DNA from: Phycisphaerales bacterium
GTDB lineage: Bacteria; Planctomycetota; Phycisphaerae; SM23-33
DNA: 12,660 nt
Assembly (NCBI GenBank): GCA_003485185.1
Contig: DNAS01000016.1
Span: 1-12,660, forward strand
Direction of reading: 5' to 3'
Below are positions 1-5,769 of the stretch, piece after piece. The notes below the pieces were generated by a model. That model searched no databases. It was not told where the DNA came from and worked only from the letters and a program-made list of their open reading frames with translations. The translations under genes and the position numbers were made by a program. Position 1 is the first letter of the stretch; the number at the start of each line of letters is the position of its first letter.

Positions 1-270
1 TGCCTGTTCCCGTTCGAGGTCAACGGCTGCGCGCACCCGTCCGAGCTGCTCAACGAATACGGCAAGGACCTTCGGATCATGGGCGGCGTGGACAAGATCC
101 AGATGGGCAAGGGTCCCAAGGCGATCCGGGCCTACCTGGACACGCTCGTGCCGCTGGTGGAGCGGGGCGGGTACATTCCGTTCTGCGACCACCGCTGCCC
201 GCCGAACGTCAAGCCGGAAGACTACCTCTACTACCTGGACCTGAAGGAAAAGATGTTCGGGATGAAGTGA
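1..270 (+). CDS. Uroporphyrinogen decarboxylase (URO-D) family protein, C-terminal fragment
   Basis: The reading frame is open from the first base and ends at TGA 268-270, so only the last 89 residues are present. The visible part has FPFEVNGCAHPSELLNEYG, then RIMGGVDK and a closing segment with HRCPPNVKPEDYLYYL. This is the usual C-terminal pattern of URO-D-superfamily TIM-barrel proteins (conserved GG(V/I)DK and a late histidine segment). In such genomes these proteins are more often corrinoid-linked methyltransferases or proteins of unknown substrate than true HemE. The substrate cannot be read from this fragment. The internal ATG at 79 is not the start, because family-typical sequence continues upstream of it. 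Followed by a repeat and a strong hairpin terminator. Confidence 0.8.
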   Translation, partial: CLFPFEVNGCAHPSELLNEYGKDLRIMGGVDKIQMGKGPKAIRAYLDTLVPLVERGGYIPFCDHRCPPNVKPEDYLYYLDLKEKMFGMK

Positions 271-290
271 CCCGCGCAGGAGGAAAGAGA

Positions 291-377
291 GAGCGGGATT
301 TCACGGATTCGGCGGATTCCGGAGATTTTCGCAAACAAAAAAATCCGTGGAATCCCGGGAATCCCGAAATCCCGCTC
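291..377. repeat. Nine-bp-period degenerate repeat forming an imperfect long hairpin
   Basis: Bases 291-326 read as four 9-bp units sharing a (G)GATT core. Bases 338-377 read as units of the complementary type, with an AATCCCG core. The outermost 11 bases of the two arms (gagcgggattt at 291-301 and aaatcccgctc at 367-377) are perfect inverse complements, and the match continues imperfectly inward around an A-rich centre. It lies just after the URO-D stop codon, so the RNA could fold into a long hairpin there. No protein is predicted from it. Confidence 0.7.
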
Positions 378-413
378 AGGTTCTTCCCGAGACGGCGCAT
401 CGCAAGGAAAAAC

Positions 414-449
414 AAAACAGCCCACGGAATGTATTCCGTGGGCTGTTTT
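414..449. terminator. Perfect 17-bp hairpin, bidirectional terminator
   Basis: The arm aaaacagcccacggaat (414-430) and its exact complement (433-449) are separated by only two bases. The stem begins with AAAA and ends with TTTT, giving a U-run after a GC-rich core on both strands. It lies between the plus-strand URO-D gene (stop at 270) and the minus-strand HAD gene (stop at 473), as expected for a shared terminator of convergent genes. Confidence 0.88.
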
Positions 450-472
450 CGTTGTTGGATTACGCGGTGCGA

Positions 473-1390
473 TTATTCGCAGCATCCGCCGCGCGAGCAG
501 CAGCATTTCTTCCAAGGCGGGGTGCTGGGCAGGTAGGTCATGAACTTCTCGATGAGTTTCTTTTCGTATTCGCCCGCGTAGGAGCCGGCGAAGAACCGGT
601 CCGCGGCCTCCTCGAAGAACCGCTTCCACGAGTCCGCCTCGTGTCCGGGGTTGATGGGGAAGAACAGGGCGTTGTTGGCCTTTGCGGCCTTCATGTCGCC
701 CAGGGCGTCGCCGATCATCAGCATCCGCGCCGGTTCGTAGCGGCCGGCGGCGGCGTGCTGGATGTGCTCCTTCTTGCTGCCCAGCTCCTGCCCGGCGATC
801 AGACCGACGAATCCCGCGATGTCGTGCTCTTCCCACTCGCGCCGCAGCGCCTCGCCCGGGGTGGCCGAGACCACCATCACGTCCGCCTTCGGCTGGATCT
901 TCTGAAGGCTCTCGCGGACGTGCGGGAACGGCGGGCAGTTGCGGACGATCTTCTCCACGTCCTTGTTGACGGCCGTCGACCACTCCAGCGCCCGCGTGAG
1001 CACCGGGTCGCGCGTCTGCTCGACCTTCTTCTTCAGCGCCGGGTTGCCCAGCGCCGTCTCCGTCTCAATCCAGTCCCGCAGCGACTGGCACTCGGGGCTC
1101 TTGTATCCGCGTTCGAGCACCTCGTCCCACTCGGAAAGCAGGTCGAACGTCATCGTCAGCGCCGGGAAGCGGTTGATGCCGCGCCACTGGCTGTACAGGT
1201 TGACGAACTCGGCTGCCGCCCGCGCGAACTTCGATACCGGCTGGAGGCCCCAGGAGTTGATGATGTTCGGGATGAAGCACTCCTTGTGCTTGATCTCCAT
1301 CGTGTCGAACGCGCAGCCGTCCGAGTCGATGCCGATGAAAAAGTCCTTGGTCTTCGCGAAACCCTTCAACGTCTTGACATGTTCCGACAT
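473..1390 (-). CDS. HAD-superfamily hydrolase with cysteine-cluster C-terminal tail
   Basis: This is a 305-residue protein. I chose the ATG at 1388-1390 (MSEHVKTLKGF) because AGGAG lies six bases upstream; a longer frame to 1507 would start inside repeat sequence. HAD motif I is FFIGIDSDGCAFDT, with the predicted nucleophile Asp22 and acid/base Asp24. Motif II is the Ser of MVVSATPG, and motif IV is the MLMIGDALGDMKAA segment with its two Asp. A long helical cap lies between motifs I and II (about residues 31-170). The DxDG signature points to a phosphatase; the substrate is unknown. It is the last gene of the minus-strand uronate cluster, 109 bases after the SDR stop, so a sugar- or sugar-acid-phosphate is a reasonable guess. 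The last ten residues, CCCSRGGCCE, are an unusual cysteine cluster outside the HAD fold. Confidence 0.85.
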   Translation of the reverse strand: MSEHVKTLKGFAKTKDFFIGIDSDGCAFDTMEIKHKECFIPNIINSWGLQPVSKFARAAAEFVNLYSQWRGINRFPALTMTFDLLSEWDEVLERGYKSPECQSLRDWIETETALGNPALKKKVEQTRDPVLTRALEWSTAVNKDVEKIVRNCPPFPHVRESLQKIQPKADVMVVSATPGEALRREWEEHDIAGFVGLIAGQELGSKKEHIQHAAAGRYEPARMLMIGDALGDMKAAKANNALFFPINPGHEADSWKRFFEEAADRFFAGSYAGEYEKKLIEKFMTYLPSTPPWKKCCCSRGGCCE

Positions 1391-1469
1391 CACACGCTCC
1401 TGATTTTCAATGGACAAGGGACCATTCGTTTCAAAACCGGCAGGGATGAACAGTGATAAACGCGGATAA

Positions 1470-1504
1470 AACTCTGCACTCATCACTGTCCACTCTGCAC
1501 TACA
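1470..1504. repeat. Heptanucleotide tandem array, CACTNTG type
   Basis: Five consecutive 7-bp units, four of them beginning CACT and the first AACT, run from 1470 to 1504. The last unit overlaps the SDR stop codon (TAG on the minus strand, 1500-1502). The array fills a third of the gap between the SDR and HAD genes. An 8-bp inverted repeat (acagtgat 1450-1457, atcactgt 1482-1489) could fold it in the mRNA. Confidence 0.65.
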
Positions 1505-2324
1505 CACCTGAGAACGCGCTGAATCCGCCGTCGATGGGGACGACGATCCCGGTGACGAATTTCGACGCGTCGGAGATCAGCCAGACCAGCGCCCCGACGA
1601 GTTCGCCCGGTTCGCCGTAGCGGCCCATGGGGGTGTGGGTGATGATCGTGTTTCCGCGCGGGGTGGCCGATCCGTCCTGGTTGGTCAGCAGGAAGCGGTT
1701 CTGGTCGGTCAGGAAGAATCCCGGGGCGATGGCGTTGACGCGGATTTTCGTGGAGTGGCGCTGGCACATGTAGACGGCCAGCCACTGGGTGAAGTTGCTG
1801 ACGGCCGCCTTGGCGCCGGAATAGGCCGCGATGTTGGTCAGGGGGCGGAAGGCGTTCATCGACGAGACGTTGATGATGACGCCCTCGGATTTCTCGGCGA
1901 AGTGCCGCCCGAAGACCTGGCTGGGCAGGATGGTGCCCAGGCAGTTGAGGTCGAAGACCCATCGGATGGCGTCGGCCGGCAGGTCGAAGAACGCGGTGGG
2001 GGGCGCGCAGGTGGCGTCCTTCTTGTTCCCGCCGGCGCCGTTGACGAGCACGTCCACGCCGCCCAGGGCGCCGACGGTTTCCTGGAAGGCCTTCTCGACG
2101 GAGTCCTTCTCCAGCACGTTGCAATGCACGGCGACGGCCTGTCCGCCGGCGGCGCGGATTACGTCGGCGAGTTTTTTCGCGCCGTCGAGGTTGAAGTCCA
2201 GCAGGGCGACCTTCGCGCCGCGCGCCGCCAGCGCCTTGGCCATCTCCCCGCAGAGAATGCCCGCGCCGCCCGTGACGGCGACGCGCTTGCCCGAAACGTC
2301 AAACAGCTTGTCCTGTGCGCTCAT
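1500..2324 (-). CDS. uxuB: SDR oxidoreductase, D-fructuronate reductase / D-mannonate dehydrogenase type
   Basis: A 274-residue short-chain dehydrogenase. It has the Rossmann glycine motif TGGAGILCG (18-26), Asp43 at the end of the second strand (favouring NAD), NGAGG (95-99), and the catalytic set Asn127, Ser154/155, Tyr168 and Lys172. The C-terminal half carries APGFFLTDQNR, HTPMGRYG and VPIDGGFSAFSGV, which I associate with the SDR-type mannonate oxidoreductases that interconvert D-fructuronate and D-mannonate. This differs from the long-chain E. coli UxuB. Its place immediately after a tagaturonate epimerase gene supports that role, since the epimerase product is the SDR substrate. GGA-rich sequence precedes ATG 2322-2324. 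The substrate assignment is family-based; other sugar-acid or polyol SDRs remain possible. Confidence 0.82.
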   Translation of the reverse strand: MSAQDKLFDVSGKRVAVTGGAGILCGEMAKALAARGAKVALLDFNLDGAKKLADVIRAAGGQAVAVHCNVLEKDSVEKAFQETVGALGGVDVLVNGAGGNKKDATCAPPTAFFDLPADAIRWVFDLNCLGTILPSQVFGRHFAEKSEGVIINVSSMNAFRPLTNIAAYSGAKAAVSNFTQWLAVYMCQRHSTKIRVNAIAPGFFLTDQNRFLLTNQDGSATPRGNTIITHTPMGRYGEPGELVGALVWLISDASKFVTGIVVPIDGGFSAFSGV

Positions 2325-2343
2325 CGTTTTCCTTTTCTTTCAT

Positions 2344-2417
2344 GGATGCCACGGCCAAGCGTTGTGTGCTTGACCGTGCGGACACCCTCAAGCAAACATC
2401 GCTTGAGGGTGGCACCC
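2344..2417. repeat. Twin-hairpin dispersed repeat, complete copy
   Basis: Two adjacent stem-loops fill the gap between the uxaE-like and SDR genes. Hairpin 1 has arms 2350-2360 and 2368-2378 (11 bp, one mismatch) with a 7-base loop. Hairpin 2 has arms 2384-2393 and 2401-2410 (accctcaagc, perfect) with the loop aaacatc. The ends, ggatgccac (2344-2352) and gtggcaccc (2409-2417), are also near-complementary, so the unit can close as a cloverleaf or switch pairings. On the plus strand it is followed by T-runs. A second copy begins at 12599; over the shared 62 bases I count 55 identities and no gaps. Confidence 0.8.
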
Positions 2418-2447
2418 GACGGTTTTTGTGTTTTTTCCCCGGCGGCA

Positions 2448-3920
2448 TCAACGTTGGACGAAGGGCGCCACGTGCCGGCCGAGATGCTTCGCCAGCGCCG
2501 CGTAGTGCGCCTCCTCGTCGCGCCCGAGGGCCTCGAACATCCGGCGGCGGAACTTCGCGCCGCCGTCGGCCGTCAGAACCGACCCGAACGTGCAGTGCAG
2601 CACCTGCCGCGCGTCGAACTGGTCCAGCAAAGCCGGCAGGTCCGAATCCTTCAGCGAGTCGGCGGGCGGGACCTTTTGGACCGTACCCGAAACGTGGTAC
2701 GTTGCCTTGTCCTCGTCGTACCGCCCGCGGGCGAAGTCCAGAATTTCCCGGAACAACGCGGGCGAAACCTGCGCCAGCGCCCGCAGCGCCTCGAGGTAGC
2801 TGGTGCCGGCCGTCTTGAGGTGCACCAGCCCGCCCGTCAACTCCGCGACGATCGGATAGATGCTGAACTTGTCCGACCCGCTGTGGATGCTGATCTTGTA
2901 CGGTCCGAGGGTCCGCATGACGGCTGCGTGCGCCGCGAAGCTCTCGCGGAAAGCGTTCGGGTTTCCGATGTAGTCCACGCCTTTTTCAAAGCGCCCGACG
3001 AATCGCGGCCCCATCGACACCCAGCGGACGCCCAGACGCTTCAACTCGTTGGCGAAGAAGTAATGCTCCGCCGGGGTGGTGGGGGAGTCGGTCTCGTCGA
3101 CCGAGACCTCCAGTTCGAACTCGCCGCGGGCGGCCTGGCTCAAGCGCCGATACATGGCCGCCGTGTGCGCGACGGCGGCGCCGTACTTGACCATCGCGCG
3201 CAGGAAGGCGATCTCGTCGAAACTCACGCTCCCGCCGCCGGCGAGGGCGAACGTCTTGCCCACGTACGCGCTTTTCAGGTCCGCTGGGGAGATTTCCAGT
3301 GCGGCGAAGTCCATCTTGTCCAGGTAGTCGGCCAGCAGGTTCACGGGGAACTCGTCGGCCTGGTTTTCGACGTGCCGGCCGGGGTCGATGGTGAACATCT
3401 GGAACCCGGCGGCGGCCGTCTGGTCGATGTCCCCGGGCTGCTGGAGGTGGTCGGCGTCGGCGCCGAAGGGCTCGCGGAAGCCCTCCTGGAGGACGCCCCA
3501 GGTGGCGGCGTCCATGACCTCGTCGGGCGTGCGCTGGGTGCGGGTCATCTCGCGGATGGACTGCTGGGCCAGGATCGGCGCCAGTCCGGTCCCGCGGACG
3601 GCGCGGATGTGCCCGGGCGTGGCCAGGCCCAGCCGGTCGCCCAGGCCCACGCTGGTGGCCAATCCGAGGCAGCGCGGGGCCGTCCAGGGCAGAACCTTGC
3701 GGACGGCGCGGGCGTTCCCGTGGTCGGTCGGTCCGACGAGCACGGGCACGCCGCCGATCTGTCCGACCGGCTCGCCGGAAATCTCGCCGTCGCCCACGGA
3801 GCCGACGAACTTCGCCCCGTCGCGCCGCGCGAGGAAATACGTCAGGTCGCCCACCTGCGTGACGCTCGCGTCATAGACGTCCAGCGCCACGGCCTGCTTG
3901 AGCTTGTCAACCGTTGTCAT
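2448..3920 (-). CDS. uxaE: D-tagaturonate 3-epimerase (UxaE family)
   Basis: A 490-residue protein. It converts D-tagaturonate to D-fructuronate, joining galacturonate catabolism to the mannonate branch, as established for the Thermotoga-type UxaE family. The conserved segments I recognise are TDHGNARA (65-72), GLGDRLGLATPGH (92-104), SVDETDSPTTPAEHYF (273-288), SIHSGSDKFSIYP (344-356) and KTAGTSYLEALR (369-380). The histidines and acidic residues in them are candidate metal ligands of the barrel. Full length for the family, with no break. ATG 3918-3920 is preceded by AGGGG six bases away; that SD overlaps the edge of the 3932-3983 palindrome. It lies 62 bases after gnd and 123 bases before the SDR that would use its product. 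Confidence 0.88.
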   Translation of the reverse strand: MTTVDKLKQAVALDVYDASVTQVGDLTYFLARRDGAKFVGSVGDGEISGEPVGQIGGVPVLVGPTDHGNARAVRKVLPWTAPRCLGLATSVGLGDRLGLATPGHIRAVRGTGLAPILAQQSIREMTRTQRTPDEVMDAATWGVLQEGFREPFGADADHLQQPGDIDQTAAAGFQMFTIDPGRHVENQADEFPVNLLADYLDKMDFAALEISPADLKSAYVGKTFALAGGGSVSFDEIAFLRAMVKYGAAVAHTAAMYRRLSQAARGEFELEVSVDETDSPTTPAEHYFFANELKRLGVRWVSMGPRFVGRFEKGVDYIGNPNAFRESFAAHAAVMRTLGPYKISIHSGSDKFSIYPIVAELTGGLVHLKTAGTSYLEALRALAQVSPALFREILDFARGRYDEDKATYHVSGTVQKVPPADSLKDSDLPALLDQFDARQVLHCTFGSVLTADGGAKFRRRMFEALGRDEEAHYAALAKHLGRHVAPFVQR

Positions 3921-3931
3921 TTCGTGCCCCT

Positions 3932-3983
3932 AGAGCCTATCCTAATCACTCCGCGGCTCCTTGCAGTGATCAGGATAGGCTCT
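3932..3983. repeat. 52-bp near-perfect palindromic element between gnd and uxaE
   Basis: A 19-base arm (3932-3950, beginning agagcctatcc) is repeated inverted at 3965-3983 with a single mismatch, around a 14-base loop. It begins on the last base of the gnd stop codon and ends just before the uxaE ribosome-binding site, so it must be transcribed within the operon. There is no T-run after the stem, so it is not a standard intrinsic terminator. The GAGCCTATCC ends flanked by CTA and TTA look like terminal inverted repeats of some IS5-type insertion sequences, which would fit a tiny non-autonomous element. That reading is tentative; an mRNA-processing or stabilising hairpin fits equally well. Confidence 0.7.
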
Positions 3984-5455
3984 TACGCGGTGTACGTGCT
4001 GGCGGTCGTCGAGCCGCCGGTGCCCGTCCAGTTGGTGTGGAAGAACTCGCCGCGGGGCTTGTCCAGGCGCTCGTACGTGTGCGCGCCGAAGTAATCCCGC
4101 TGCGCCTGGAGCAGGTTGGCGGGCAGTCGCTCGCTGCGGTACCCGTCGTAGTACGACAGGGCGCTGCTGAACGCCGGGACAGGAATGCCCATCTTGACGG
4201 CCTTCTGCACGGTCCGCCGCCAGCCGCTCTGCGCCTTGCGGACGGCCGACTTGAAGTACGGGTCCAGCAGCAGGTTTGCCGGGGCCTTGCGCTTCGAATA
4301 CGCGTCGCGGATCTTGCCCAGGAACTGGCTGCGGATGATGCACCCGCCGCGCCACATCAGGGCGATCCCGCCGTAGTTGAGGTTCCAGCCGAATTCCTCG
4401 GCGGCGGCGGCCATCAACTGGTAGCCCTGCGCGTAGCTGACGATCTTGCTGGCGTAGAGCGCCTGGCGGATATCCTCGACGAACTTCGCGCGGTCGCCGG
4501 AGAAGCGGGGTTTGGGACCCTTGAGCTTTGTCGAGGCCGCGACACGCTCGTCCTTCATCGCCGACAGGCAGCGGGCGAAGACCGCCTCGCCGATCAGCGT
4601 CAGGGGCTGGCCCAGGTCCAGCGCGGTAATGCCCGTCCACTTTCCGGTGCCTTTCTGCCCGGCCGTGTCCAGAATCACGTCCACCAGCGGCTTGCCCGTT
4701 TCGTCGTCGGTCTTGGCGAGGATGTCGCGGGTGATCTCGATGAGGTAGCTGTCCAGTTCGCCGCGGTTCCATTCGGCGAAGACCTGCGACATTTCCGGCG
4801 CGGTCATCCCCGCCGCCTGCATCAGCGAGTAGGCCTCGCAGATGAGCTGCATGTCGCCGTACTCGATGCCGTTGTGGACCATCTTGACGAAGTGTCCGGC
4901 GCCGTTCTCTCCGACCCAGTCGCAGCAGGCCTCGGTGTTTCCGGTGGCGGAATCGACGGCCTTGGCGGACACCGCCTGGAAGATCGCCTTGACGTGCGGC
5001 CAGGCGTCGGGGCTGCCGCCGGGCATGATGCTGGGCCCGTGGCGGGCGCCTTCCTCGCCGCCGGAGACGCCCGTTCCGATGTAGAGCAGGCCCTTGCTCT
5101 CGACGTACTGGGTGCGGCGGATGGTGTCGTGGAAGTTGCTGTTTCCGCCGTCGATGAGGATGTCGCCGGGTTCGAGGTGGGGCAGCAGCAGCTCGATGAA
5201 GTCGTCGACGGCCTGTCCGGCCTTGACCAGCAGCATGGCCCGGCGGGGGCGCTTCAGCGAGGCGGCGAACTCCTCGATGGAGTGCGTGCCGATGATGTTC
5301 GTGCCCTTGGCCTGGCCGTTGAGGAAGTCGTCGACCTTGCTGACCGTGCGGTTGAAGACCGCGACGGTGAAGCCGTGATCGTTCATGTTCAGGACGAGGT
5401 TCTGGCCCATGACGGCCAGCCCGATCAGACCGAGGTCCGCCTTTGCTTCCGGCAT
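3983..5455 (-). CDS. gnd: 6-phosphogluconate dehydrogenase, decarboxylating, NADP-type
   Basis: A 490-residue cytoplasmic enzyme that oxidises 6-phosphogluconate to ribulose 5-phosphate and CO2. The N-terminal Rossmann domain has GLAVMGQN (12-19) and Asn-Arg-Thr at 35-37, the NADP-preferring signature. The substrate loop GVSGGEEGARHGPSIMPGG is at 129-147. The catalytic pair is Lys191 and Glu198 in the HFVKMVHNGIEYGDMQ helix. The C-terminal part keeps the dimer-tail sequence with FHTNWTG. I start at ATG 5453-5455 (MPEAKADLGLIG), which has AAGGAG nine bases upstream; the frame extends 13 residues further but without family similarity. It is slightly longer than the common 468-483 residues. It is first in the minus-strand cluster and diverges from the methyltransferase gene. 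Confidence 0.95.
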   Translation of the reverse strand: MPEAKADLGLIGLAVMGQNLVLNMNDHGFTVAVFNRTVSKVDDFLNGQAKGTNIIGTHSIEEFAASLKRPRRAMLLVKAGQAVDDFIELLLPHLEPGDILIDGGNSNFHDTIRRTQYVESKGLLYIGTGVSGGEEGARHGPSIMPGGSPDAWPHVKAIFQAVSAKAVDSATGNTEACCDWVGENGAGHFVKMVHNGIEYGDMQLICEAYSLMQAAGMTAPEMSQVFAEWNRGELDSYLIEITRDILAKTDDETGKPLVDVILDTAGQKGTGKWTGITALDLGQPLTLIGEAVFARCLSAMKDERVAASTKLKGPKPRFSGDRAKFVEDIRQALYASKIVSYAQGYQLMAAAAEEFGWNLNYGGIALMWRGGCIIRSQFLGKIRDAYSKRKAPANLLLDPYFKSAVRKAQSGWRRTVQKAVKMGIPVPAFSSALSYYDGYRSERLPANLLQAQRDYFGAHTYERLDKPRGEFFHTNWTGTGGSTTASTYTA

Positions 5456-5769
5456 CGTTGCGTGCTCCTTTTCCTTCTCAGGGCAGCGGGGCAAGGCCCC
5501 GTGCGGGTAATGGTCCGGCCCGTTTCGCGCCCGCGAAAGGCGTTTGCGGCCCTGCGGGCGCGTCCGGAACCGCTCATGCTACGGATTTCACCGGCGATTT
5601 CAAGACCTTCCCGCCGGAATCGCCCCTGCGCTCTTGTGCGACGGGGAGTGCAACGATTACCCAGCGAACAGATGAATAGGCTTACAGCAGCGTTTGTCGG
5701 AAAGGAAAAGATCGGTGGCATGTCTGAAATGTTGCAGAGGTCTCTCCCCGCCGGTAAACTGCTTATTGT
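5456..5769. other. Divergent intergenic region between gnd and the methyltransferase gene
   Basis: These 314 bases hold no gene I can support. On the gnd side there is a good ribosome-binding site and, further out, a short GC hairpin (5487-5501) that would lie in the gnd leader. The methyltransferase side holds a promoter (5732-5760). Base composition changes across the gap from GC-rich backbone to the less GC-rich island, so the left island boundary probably lies here. I could not find matching direct repeats at the two island ends by eye. Confidence 0.6.
5732..5760 (+). promoter_or_regulatory. Sigma70-like promoter of the methyltransferase gene
   Basis: TTGCAG (5732-5737), a 17-base spacer and TAAACT (5755-5760). 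The predicted start of transcription falls near 5767-5770, at the ATG itself (5770). There is no convincing Shine-Dalgarno sequence before this ATG, so the transcript may be leaderless. Confidence 0.5.

Noticed and set aside
271..472. CRISPR-like array from the repeated GGATT/AATCC units
   Set aside because: Units are 9 bp, degenerate and without unique spacers; no cas genes in the window.
1391..1507. N-terminal extension of the HAD protein by 39 residues
   Set aside because: The extension translates repeat sequence and overlaps the SDR stop; the ATG at 1390 has an AGGAG at proper spacing.
1635..4094. Long plus-strand open frame of 819 codons
   Set aside because: It is antisense to the SDR and uxaE-like genes, has no family motif, and has the Arg/Val/Leu/Gly-rich composition typical of shadow frames in GC-rich DNA.
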